21,224 nt of DNA, taken from IMG/VR virus record IMGVR_UViG_3300033146_001130, positions 1 to 21,224 of that record. One strand, given 5' to 3'. The DNA comes from a virus. How positions within the stretch are numbered: position 1 is the first letter of the stretch; every line of letters begins with the position of its first letter. Below, piece by piece: positions 1 through 6,796 of the stretch. The notes below the pieces were generated by a model. That model was not told the DNA's origin. It searched no databases and saw nothing but the letters and a program-made list of their open reading frames with translations. A program made the position numbers and the translations under genes.

Positions 1-72
1 CGGCATTGAGCCTGTATATTTTTTTTTTTTTTTTGGAACAAATTTTCCCTGCCTATATTTACATCTCGCCAT
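1..72 (-). CDS. Probable head-completion protein, T4 gp4-like (N-terminus only; runs off the left edge)
   Basis: The first 24 codons of a minus-strand gene are visible. The ATG at 72 is preceded by a strong ribosome-binding site (GAGGTG, 5 nt away), with a late-type box AATAAATA at 95-88. The visible peptide starts MARCKYRQGKFVP, continues with five lysines, then YTGSMP. From memory, gp4-type head-completion proteins of distant T4 relatives begin with a similar pattern (a basic stretch, KGxFxP, then KYxG), so this is a tentative match; only the start is available. The five lysines are encoded within an uninterrupted run of 16 A on the coding strand, which is unusual and could cause polymerase slippage or a sequencing error. 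The frame on both sides of the run fits the remembered family pattern. Alternative: a short unrelated basic protein. Confidence 0.5.
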   Translation of the reverse strand, partial: MARCKYRQGKFVPKKKKKYTGSMP

Positions 73-87
73 ATTTCACCTCACAAC

Positions 88-95
88 TATTTATT
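88..95 (-). promoter_or_regulatory. T4-late-type box upstream of the gp4-like gene
   Basis: The minus strand reads AATAAATA, 7 of 8 matches to the T4 late consensus TATAAATA. A start about 6 nt downstream would leave a leader of roughly 10 nt containing the GAGGTG ribosome-binding site. No other gene is convincing between 73 and 294; the stretch is AT-rich and otherwise featureless apart from a short direct repeat of CCACCATTA near 274-290. Confidence 0.4.
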
Positions 96-294
96 GCGTT
101 CCTTGGCCACAATAAATCAATGGACATCATTTTTGCATACGATTTTGATGATGATAGACATGATTTTTTCTGTGCATAACTCGTTCTTATATTGTGTGTA
201 AAGTAATACCACAACACAACACAAAAATCGATACAACCAAAGCTATAATGTTAATTATATCAAGTATTCGTTCCACCATTAAAGGCCACCATTA

Positions 295-672
295 TTATAC
301 ACTCTCAGCACATAACTCATAATCAACCAAATCAAAAAACCGCCACAAAATAATAGAACTGCCACATTCCTGTTCAGTGACACCATCCATTTCAACCCAC
401 ACACCACTTTCGTTCAATTTGGCATAAGAATGCGTTGGATAAGAATGATTAAAACTATCAACTTTAACAACAACTGGTATCATCGTTGGGGGTTTATCAC
501 TCAACACATGAAAATCATGCATGTTGTGCAATGTCTGCATAATATGCTTAAACTCTGGTAAGTTTATATTTTGTTCAACAACATATTGATATAGCAATCC
601 AACACTATCAGCACTTTTTGCCATTTTATCCTGCTTATCATTCACTGAAAAAAAATCTATATTTTTATTCAT
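295..672 (-). CDS. Hypothetical protein, 125 residues
   Basis: I do not recognise this protein. The ATG at 672 was chosen over an upstream in-frame codon because TTGGAG lies just before it. It is a soluble, mixed-charge protein without a signal peptide or membrane segment; the C-terminal half has the aromatic stretch SIILWRFFDLVDYEL. It is the only gene in this part with its own convincing sigma70-type promoter (703-731), which suggests expression early in infection, unlike the virion genes further upstream. About 220 bases without a clear gene follow it before the gp4-like gene. Confidence 0.7.
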   Translation of the reverse strand: MNKNIDFFSVNDKQDKMAKSADSVGLLYQYVVEQNINLPEFKHIMQTLHNMHDFHVLSDKPPTMIPVVVKVDSFNHSYPTHSYAKLNESGVWVEMDGVTEQECGSSIILWRFFDLVDYELCAESV

Positions 673-702
673 TGTAATCTCCAAATAATTATATTTGTGG
701 AT

Positions 703-731
703 ATAATCGCACAAATATATACAATTGTCAA
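703..731 (-). promoter_or_regulatory. Sigma70-type promoter for the 125-residue protein
   Basis: On the minus strand a perfect -35 TTGACA (731-726), a 17-nt spacer and a -10 GATTAT (708-703, 4 of 6) preceded by an extended -10 TG are seen. Predicted start is near 696, giving a leader of about 24 nt with a ribosome-binding site. Confidence 0.55.
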
Positions 732-736
732 CAAAA

Positions 737-1498
737 TTAAACTAATATCCCACTGTATGTGTTAGCATTAAATTTATTAGCATATTTCAAATCATATGGT
801 GTAACATAAATATATGGTTCATTTGCCATTATAGCACCCATAACTCTATGATTACCGTCACGCATTACCGCCCACAATTGTCCGTAATCCCCATATGACT
901 TTTCTTCGGCCTCTTTTAAGTAGTCCATCACATTTTTATATTCTTCATGCATATCGGCATATTCTTCATACGTATCTGACTCAATATCACCATCTTCTAA
1001 TTCTTTTTTAAGCCTAGCCATGTCTATTGTTCGTTCATCAACATCAATATAATCTTCATCAAAATACATCAAATGCTGTTGAGACCATGACAAAAAATCT
1101 CGAATAAATAGATCACACTCTTCATCGCCAGTTGTAAATGGCCTAGATAATGAATACTCCATATCTAATCTATCAGACGCATAAGCCATTTGTGTTTCTT
1201 CAATATAATCAAAATCAATTTTTCTAACATCAGCAACACATATTTCAAACTCAACAGGTTCTTCACTCCGCAGAATATAATTCTTAACTGATATTAATTT
1301 ATCTGTATCGAATATATTGTCCTCCCTTGAAGAAACATATTTTGCATTTATTTTTAAATTATTACCTTCTGTGCCGTACCAAATAACGTTCCGTCCATGG
1401 TATTTTTTATATAGTTCATGATCACTATCACCATTATAAAAATCTTCAAAATTATTATTTGATGATGAATTTTTTAAATCTTCAAAATTGTATATCAC
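737..1498 (-). CDS. ParB/sulfiredoxin-fold-like hypothetical protein, 253 residues
   Basis: The start is GTG at 1498, chosen because GGAGG lies 5 nt upstream. The protein is acidic and rich in Tyr, Asp and Glu. Near the C-terminus (about residues 205-222) it has LWAVMRDGNHRVMGAI, matching the DGxHR turn of the ParB/Srx-like fold, where this motif binds nucleotide or phosphate. The rest, including a long acidic helical stretch around 150-200, is not recognisable. The fold assignment rests on one motif. A second protein with a similar motif (DHEGRSRS) is at 6305-6796. The function could be DNA binding, CTP or ATP hydrolysis, or nuclease activity; the sequence does not decide. Confidence 0.7.
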   Translation of the reverse strand: MIYNFEDLKNSSSNNNFEDFYNGDSDHELYKKYHGRNVIWYGTEGNNLKINAKYVSSREDNIFDTDKLISVKNYILRSEEPVEFEICVADVRKIDFDYIEETQMAYASDRLDMEYSLSRPFTTGDEECDLFIRDFLSWSQQHLMYFDEDYIDVDERTIDMARLKKELEDGDIESDTYEEYADMHEEYKNVMDYLKEAEEKSYGDYGQLWAVMRDGNHRVMGAIMANEPYIYVTPYDLKYANKFNANTYSGILV

Positions 1499-1555
1499 TT
1501 AAACCTCCGAACGATGAAACTCATCCATAATTTCAGATTTTTTGTCTTGGATATA

Positions 1556-2008
1556 TTAAACCAATTCATATTTAACACCGCCAGCAACAACCTCAACAAT
1601 ACCATCTACGGCAACATTTGTTGTTCTGGACGGCCTGTCTGGGCGTTTTGCGTTGACGCGCATTAAACTATGATTCTGATAACCATCTTTAGATGTTCCA
1701 ACGGGTGAACCTGTTCCAGTTGTAATATCACGCTTGCTACCACCATATCGGCATTCTGGATATTTTACAATATCACCAGCTTTAGCAACTAAAACACCCT
1801 TAACCTTTTTATCATTACGTCTTTTCACACTAAGACCAAAAAAATGTGCACCCAAATCAGTAAGACCATAAATCCAATCTGGTATTGCTATTTCTTTTCC
1901 ATCCAATTTAATATGCGTTCCAGACACCCGCTCAACAGAAACCACGGGATAATTCCTAGAACCTTCACACATATATGTTTCAATTATACTATCAAATTTA
2001 TTCAACAT
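1556..2008 (-). CDS. Hypothetical protein with a possible capsid-targeting leader, 150 residues
   Basis: The ATG at 2008 has AAGGAG about 6 nt upstream, inside the end of the preceding ART-like gene, so the two overlap by 11 nt and are probably translationally coupled. The N-terminus MLNKFDSIIETYMCE followed by GS resembles the leaders shared by the proteins of 13167-17911 and could be a prohead-protease site, although Met replaces Leu/Ile. The remainder is basic and Gly/Val-rich with probable beta structure (a KAGDIVKY turn and a C-terminal IVEVVAGGVKYELV). No catalytic motif is seen. Confidence 0.7.
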   Translation of the reverse strand: MLNKFDSIIETYMCEGSRNYPVVSVERVSGTHIKLDGKEIAIPDWIYGLTDLGAHFFGLSVKRRNDKKVKGVLVAKAGDIVKYPECRYGGSKRDITTGTGSPVGTSKDGYQNHSLMRVNAKRPDRPSRTTNVAVDGIVEVVAGGVKYELV

Positions 2009-2426
2009 CAATATCTCCTTCTATTTTATAAAATTTTAGTGAATTTGTATTATAAAACACAGTACCACCAAATGACTCATCTTTAATACCGTCTATACCA
2101 AAACCTCTCATAATACTATCAAAATCATCTCTTGACAATAAACCGTCAACACCAACACCCCGATATGACAAAGATTTATATATTTCCCAATCTTTAGAAT
2201 TTGCTAAATCCAAAATTCTAGCATCACCGTTGACCTTGAAAGATAAAACAACACCAGCATCATCTGAAAAGTTTGCATAATTCTCTTTGGCCAACTCCAA
2301 GTCTGGTGTAGTGTAAAAACCAACACCAAAATAACCTTTGGCTGATTTTGACATATCAATCCCACCATTTATAATAGAATTTAATGAAGATATTGCCGTA
2401 CCATGATAAACGATATTATTTTGCAT
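1998..2426 (-). CDS. ADP-ribosyltransferase-like protein, 142 residues
   Basis: The internal ATG at 2426 was chosen because GGGGAAG lies just upstream; the alternative ATG at 2444 lacks a ribosome-binding site. The protein has the signature of small H-Y-E-type (PARP/diphtheria-toxin-like) ADP-ribosyltransferases: YHGT at residues 7-10 (His8 would hold NAD) and GYFGVGFYTTPD at 31-42 (Tyr38), followed by a helix LAKENYA and the strands GVVLSFKV and ARILDL. The usual third motif, an acidic or Gln residue before a strand near the C-terminus, is not obvious: the likely segment is GGTVFYN. Phage ARTs modify host proteins early in infection, but this enzyme's target and activity are unknown. It overlaps both neighbours by about 11 nt. 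Confidence 0.65.
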   Translation of the reverse strand: MQNNIVYHGTAISSLNSIINGGIDMSKSAKGYFGVGFYTTPDLELAKENYANFSDDAGVVLSFKVNGDARILDLANSKDWEIYKSLSYRGVGVDGLLSRDDFDSIMRGFGIDGIKDESFGGTVFYNTNSLKFYKIEGDIDVE

Positions 2427-2628
2427 TTTTATCTTCCCCAACATCCCGATCTATTATCATCTCTTCTCGACGCTTTTCATAATACCAACTAATAGATAAT
2501 AACGCTATTGGAGTGAAAACCTCTGCCGATATTTTATCATAAAAAAAGCCAGCGATAACACTTATAGCAAACAAAAATGCAAGGGTTGCCCTAACTTGCA
2601 TTCTTGTATTTTTATCTACAAATGGCAT
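2416..2628 (-). CDS. Small two-helix membrane protein, holin-like, 70 residues
   Basis: The start at the ATG 2628 lies 1 nt after the stop codon of the previous gene (2630-2632). Two hydrophobic helices are visible, about residues 14-28 (TLAFLFAISVIAGFF) and 36-49 (EVFTPIALLSISWYY), joined by a short DKIS turn and followed by a charged tail (EKRREEMIIDRDVGEDKNAK). Small two-helix proteins with this DKIS...F turn are common in phages and are often labelled holins, but no lysis gene is recognisable nearby, so a holin role is only a possibility. It overlaps the ART-like gene by 11 nt. Confidence 0.6.
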   Translation of the reverse strand: MPFVDKNTRMQVRATLAFLFAISVIAGFFYDKISAEVFTPIALLSISWYYEKRREEMIIDRDVGEDKNAK

Positions 2629-2629
2629 C

Positions 2630-2977
2630 TTAATCACCACTTTCAAGGTCGACATCTAAATCTAAATCTAATTCATCATCTTCTTCTTCATTTGGGCCCA
2701 TTTCAACGCCCACTACAGCCGCCCCAGCACCACAACCAATACCTAGACCAAATCCAGACCCCAAACCAACCGTTTCGGCCTCTAAACCCAGTTCTTCGTA
2801 AATAAGACTTCTAAGATTGCTTAAAGCGGTTTCGATTATACTGTGAATCCGCTCCCCAGGAAAGCAATCACAGTCATCTAACGCACCTTTAATACAACCA
2901 TCTGAATTATCATTGAAAATACCAATCAATAATTTATTGTATTGTTCTTTCAATTTCTCAATCGTAATATCACTCAT
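2630..2977 (-). CDS. Hypothetical protein with Gly-rich segment and acidic tail, 115 residues
   Basis: The start at 2977 was chosen because GGAG precedes it at good distance, and this start avoids overlap with the gp13-like gene ending at 2989. Residues 1-65 are helical (SDITIEKLKEQYNKLL) and Cys-containing (DDCDCFPGE). About residues 70-97 form a Gly/Ala/Val-rich, weakly hydrophobic stretch, and the last 20 residues are almost all Asp, Glu and Leu. The acidic tail could mimic DNA or bind a basic partner; this is inference only. Position directly behind the neck gene and before the membrane protein suggests a late accessory gene. Confidence 0.65.
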   Translation of the reverse strand: MSDITIEKLKEQYNKLLIGIFNDNSDGCIKGALDDCDCFPGERIHSIIETALSNLRSLIYEELGLEAETVGLGSGFGLGIGCGAGAAVVGVEMGPNEEEDDELDLDLDVDLESGD

Positions 2978-2988
2978 ATTAACTCCAT

Positions 2989-4389
2989 TTAACCATTTAT
3001 ACACATTGTTATATGTGAAACCAACAATGAAACAGGGGTAACAATGGCCAATAAAAGCCCAATGAAAAATCTAGCTGGCACAACTTCTCCATATCCATTT
3101 TGCAATTCTGCTTCAAGTTTATCTTTTTCTTTCTCACCTTGCACCATCAATTCATTGTAATTCAATGACCCACCACCAAATAATTGGATGGCACCATATT
3201 TACCTCTAATGTGGCCAATAGTCATCTTAGTCAGTGCAAGTGCATACTGATATATCCACCGCTCCATTATCAAATCCTTAACGGCCTTCTCAACAAAACA
3301 CCCAACAACACCATAATACCGACTTCCCTTATGTGGTGCTGGAATAATTCTCAATAATTGATTTCTTTCATCAAAATCAATATATTGTTTTTGTGCTAAC
3401 ATCTTTTCCCGCAAATCGAGCCACTGTTTCAATACTTCCCAAGTAACCAAATCAAAGCCCATATTACCAAGCATATAACTGAAATATGTTTGCTGTGCCA
3501 TGGCCTGTTCCAATGTGAACAATGTATTAACCCCACTAGTCTCGCCTTGTTGAAACTCAAATATCCCTATAACTCTTCTATAATCTCCCAAATCATAATC
3601 ATATGATCCCGAAAGGCCACTACTATTAGTTGCACGAATTGTTGGTGTCATACTAAACAACTCATCAATCCTCAACCCACCGTCTTCATACAAGTCAGAA
3701 TGAAATACTAAAAACTCTTCTGTAAAACCAGCATACTTGGTGTACCATTCAATACCCTGATCGATATTATCACAAATCTGAAAATCATCACAAATTTCTA
3801 AATTAATATACGGATGCCCAAGGGACATTTTAATTCTTTCAATAAGATCAGAATATGATTTAATTTTTGCATTTAAATTTGTAGAACCATTTCTTCTTTG
3901 TTTTATATCAACTGTAGGATCAACACGCAGTCTAGTAGTAACATCTGTAACAACTGGGGTAAATGTTTGCAAATCTGGATAAGACGTATCATAAGTATAT
4001 AATGGAATGCCATACATTTCATCATTAACTCTTGAAACAAAAAACTCACCAGTAGACCGTGCATTGGTAACAATGGTAGGGGTTTCTACAAATACCTGAA
4101 TACCATCATCAACACTTTTATCTGCATGGTATAATGGAACACATAATGCAGAATTTGCAACACTAAACGCCATAAACAGCCCGTAACTTTCCGCACCGTC
4201 TTCAATTGTTTGATTTTTAATAACTAAATCAGTCACTGGTGGAACCAAATCTATATTTGGAAATGATTGATTAAATGTATAAATTGGAAGTGACACATTG
4301 TTACCATTCAATCGAATTGTAACAAACCCGCTAGTAGACGTCGCACCCGTGATTAATGTCGAATTATCAAGATTATCTATATATTTCAT
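2989..4389 (-). CDS. Neck protein, T4 gp13-like, with extra N-terminal repeats and C-terminal hydrophobic tail
   Basis: Residues about 175-444 correspond to T4 gp13, which joins the portal vertex to the tail. LGHPYINLEI (190-199) matches gp13 LGAPIINVEL, and the C-terminal RWIYQYALALTK...GGGSLNYNELMVQGEKEKDKLEAEL matches gp13 RWVKDYATALAK...[25 protein letters not shown]. T4 gp13 is 309 residues; this one is 466. The extra N-terminal 150 residues contain three diverged beta repeats centred on LPIYT (34-38), VPLYH (84-88) and IPLYT (128-132). After the conserved end FFIG (441-444) there is a 22-residue, largely hydrophobic extension not seen in gp13. The ATG at 4389 has AAGG upstream; the gene follows the portal by 11 nt. 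Confidence 0.85.
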   Translation of the reverse strand: MKYIDNLDNSTLITGATSTSGFVTIRLNGNNVSLPIYTFNQSFPNIDLVPPVTDLVIKNQTIEDGAESYGLFMAFSVANSALCVPLYHADKSVDDGIQVFVETPTIVTNARSTGEFFVSRVNDEMYGIPLYTYDTSYPDLQTFTPVVTDVTTRLRVDPTVDIKQRRNGSTNLNAKIKSYSDLIERIKMSLGHPYINLEICDDFQICDNIDQGIEWYTKYAGFTEEFLVFHSDLYEDGGLRIDELFSMTPTIRATNSSGLSGSYDYDLGDYRRVIGIFEFQQGETSGVNTLFTLEQAMAQQTYFSYMLGNMGFDLVTWEVLKQWLDLREKMLAQKQYIDFDERNQLLRIIPAPHKGSRYYGVVGCFVEKAVKDLIMERWIYQYALALTKMTIGHIRGKYGAIQLFGGGSLNYNELMVQGEKEKDKLEAELQNGYGEVVPARFFIGLLLAIVTPVSLLVSHITMCING

Positions 4390-4400
4390 TCCGCATTACC

Positions 4401-6239
4401 TTATTGATTATTGACAACCTGTGCCACACCTTCTTGACCCTGCTGTTGTTCGCCACCACCTTGATCCATTTGTGGTTCAGCACCAGCGCCACCACCCATT
4501 TCTGGGCCTGTACCAAAATCAGGTGGGATGTCTGGACTAAAATCAGCGCCACCGCCGCCACCCATCGGCATTCCACCATCCATAACACTATCTATTTCTT
4601 GTTCAGCCGCCATGTGTTCACGGAAATTTGGCCCCTCTGATGCAATATTTTGAATTTCCCATTGAAGCGCCGCATCTTTTCGTAACCACTCCCTATTTTC
4701 TGACATCTGCTCAACAGTCATACCCAAGTAATACTTTTGACAAAAACTTTGAGACATCATTTCGGAAGTAATTAGGCCATTATAATTTTCTTTTTTCAAA
4801 TTAAAAATTTGTTGATCTCTAAGAACTGCAAAACTCGTTGGCATATTAAACATCAAATGAATTTGATGCTCTCTCAACTTAAATTGTCTCCACAAACTTT
4901 CAGACTTTGGATCATCTAGTCTTTTCTCTCTAAGTTTTAAATGGGAAATGAACGAATTTTTCAAACCCTTTGCAATCTGCTCTTGTATACGAATAATGAA
5001 TCTTGAGAACCTTAATTCTTCTCTCGTAATTTCCATCCCATCCTTAAACGGGTCTTGTGGGTCTAAACGACTAACTGGAACTCTAAGTGATTTATATAAT
5101 TTTTTAACAAAATACATCAAATCATCTAACTGGCCAAGATTCTGACCACCAGCCAACTGCTCAACCGTTGTTCCATCCTGACCACCACGCTTTGTAAACC
5201 AAAAAGCATCAAGCATAGATTGTGGTGCATATACATTACCAACATTGCCCTTTGAATTATCAAAGTTCTTTCTCGCCCAATACTGTTGCATCAGCTTCTT
5301 AACATATTCCTCGGCTTTAGGAACAGGCATATTACCAACATCAACCTTAAATACCAATCTTTCAGGTGCCCGAACTAGACGATAAATAATAATACTATCT
5401 TCAATCAAAGATAACTGTTTATAAGCACGTCTGGAATTTTCAATAAATGGCAAGCGAATTGAATGATCTTCATTCCACAAACCAGAATTACAATATGTAA
5501 CTTGGTTCTTATCAAAAACAACCAACTCTTCTTTTGTTTGGTTTGTAATATTCCGTTTTGGGTTTACCATTGGCTTTCTCAACAAAAAGCCTTGGATTAT
5601 TTGGTTTTGGGTGTTGTCATAAATCGGGTTGATCAATTCAGATGGGATTTCAACAAAACCAATTATACCATAATCTGGTCTGTTCTGTGATATGATGTTT
5701 TCAAAATAAACTTCACCTTCTACTAAGAATTTGCGAACAAGTTCCCATCCACGATTCTCAATATCAAATGCATTTATGAATTTGTACCATTCTTTTCTAA
5801 TTGAATCTACAATCAATTTATCATGCTCACCACGAACTTCTAATTGTATCACTTCATTTGTAGACATATCCTTTACAATGGCCTCATCAGAAATTTCATC
5901 AATACAATCTGCTAACTCGGAATAGCCTGCCATTTTTCTATATTCTTGAATTCGTCTAACTTTATCAGTGTCAACATCAGCATACATGATTTGATGATAA
6001 CGCTTATCTAACAATACCTGACCACCAGCGACACCATCCTGATCTTGAAATACTGATTGATTTCTTACACGAATATCTTTTTTAGATTGTAAAGAATCAA
6101 ATATGTCGAATTTTGGATTTGATTCTACAGCATTATGCAACACTTTATGTGTGTATGGCATTCTTGCCACCATAGTACTGATAAATCCCTGTCCAGCAGA
6201 TGAAGTGCCTGCATTAGCTTGTCCCATTCCATTTACCAT
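4401..6239 (-). CDS. Portal vertex protein, T4 gp20-like, 612 residues
   Basis: The portal ring is the DNA gate of the capsid and nucleates head assembly. Colinear similarity to T4 gp20 is clear: YRKMAGYSELADCIDEISDEAIV (about 80-102), LIEDSIIIYRLVRAPERLVFKVDVGNMP in the centre, then KKLYKSLRVPVSRL and ITREELRFSRFI. T4 gp20 has 524 residues; the extra length includes a low-complexity C-terminus of about 60 residues rich in Gly, Met, Pro and Gln. The ATG at 6239 has AAAGGTG upstream, and late-type boxes lie at 6265-6300. The gp13-like gene follows immediately, and gp15-like precedes it with one gene between, an order different from T4 (13, 14, 15 ... 20). Confidence 0.93.
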   Translation of the reverse strand: MVNGMGQANAGTSSAGQGFISTMVARMPYTHKVLHNAVESNPKFDIFDSLQSKKDIRVRNQSVFQDQDGVAGGQVLLDKRYHQIMYADVDTDKVRRIQEYRKMAGYSELADCIDEISDEAIVKDMSTNEVIQLEVRGEHDKLIVDSIRKEWYKFINAFDIENRGWELVRKFLVEGEVYFENIISQNRPDYGIIGFVEIPSELINPIYDNTQNQIIQGFLLRKPMVNPKRNITNQTKEELVVFDKNQVTYCNSGLWNEDHSIRLPFIENSRRAYKQLSLIEDSIIIYRLVRAPERLVFKVDVGNMPVPKAEEYVKKLMQQYWARKNFDNSKGNVGNVYAPQSMLDAFWFTKRGGQDGTTVEQLAGGQNLGQLDDLMYFVKKLYKSLRVPVSRLDPQDPFKDGMEITREELRFSRFIIRIQEQIAKGLKNSFISHLKLREKRLDDPKSESLWRQFKLREHQIHLMFNMPTSFAVLRDQQIFNLKKENYNGLITSEMMSQSFCQKYYLGMTVEQMSENREWLRKDAALQWEIQNIASEGPNFREHMAAEQEIDSVMDGGMPMGGGGGADFSPDIPPDFGTGPEMGGGAGAEPQMDQGGGEQQQGQEGVAQVVNNQ

Positions 6240-6264
6240 CGATACACCTTTAATTCCTTAACAT

Positions 6265-6300
6265 GATTTATAATTATTTACAGTATAACTATTATTTACA
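6265..6300 (-). promoter_or_regulatory. Cluster of three late-type boxes upstream of the portal gene
   Basis: The minus strand holds TATAAATC (6272-6265) and two copies of TGTAAATA (6282-6275 and 6300-6293), each one base off the T4 late consensus. The proximal box would give a leader of about 20 nt containing the AAAGGTG ribosome-binding site. The same TGTAAATA variant occurs before the gp15-like gene. Confidence 0.45.
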
Positions 6301-6304
6301 ATAC

Positions 6305-6796
6305 TTACATTAAATATTCGCCATATTTGACTAACAAAAACTCTTTAGTATACTCTTCACCCATGGCCTTGGCCAAACCACCTTCATCTTGTGGCAAAAA
6401 TGGCAACTCTTTCATATCCTCTGTTACGTCACGACCACGCATGCCACCATATAAAAAAATGTGAACTTCCATAAATTCATCACCAAACACTTTTTTAACA
6501 GCCTTACTCCTAGAACGACCTTCATGATCTAACACATCCCACCTGTTAAAATCTTCATTATATTCCACGGTTAAAAAAGGCTGACCAATTTTCCCACCAT
6601 CCTTAATTTTATCCACAATATAATCAATAGAAGAGTCATTTCCACCATCGGACGCCAATTTCAAAAACGTAGACGGACGCATTTTAACAGCAAACCCCTT
6701 GTAATTAACACTATGGTTATCTGGGACAGAACCCAAACCATCAGCACTAAAAATCTCCATATTCTCCCTAACCACACAATAATTTTTAAAGTTCAT
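6305..6796 (-). CDS. ParB/sulfiredoxin-fold-like hypothetical protein, 163 residues
   Basis: The ATG at 6796 is preferred over an in-frame GTG at 6811; neither has a strong ribosome-binding site. The centre (about residues 74-100) reads FLTVEYNEDFNRWDVLDHEGRSRSKAVKKVFG and ends in MEVHIFL. The DHEGRSR turn followed by a helix and a VHI strand is the pattern seen in ParB/Srx-like phage proteins. No nuclease or kinase motif is evident. The N-terminus MNFKNYCVVRENME could be a diverged version of the packaging leader described for 13167-17911, but this is weak. Lying between gp15 and the portal gene suggests late expression and perhaps a virion-associated role. Confidence 0.65.
   Translation of the reverse strand: MNFKNYCVVRENMEIFSADGLGSVPDNHSVNYKGFAVKMRPSTFLKLASDGGNDSSIDYIVDKIKDGGKIGQPFLTVEYNEDFNRWDVLDHEGRSRSKAVKKVFGDEFMEVHIFLYGGMRGRDVTEDMKELPFLPQDEGGLAKAMGEEYTKEFLLVKYGEYLM

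Noticed and set aside
73-294. Search for a small gene, tRNA or terminator between the 125-residue gene and the gp4-like gene
   Set aside because: Short minus-strand frames exist (about 22 codons ending over the gp4-like start) but lack ribosome-binding sites; no tRNA-like T-arm or hairpin/T-run was found.
1844-2086. Plus-strand frame opposite the 150-residue and ART-like genes
   Set aside because: Antisense shadow of two genes with good ribosome-binding sites; its translation has no recognisable features.
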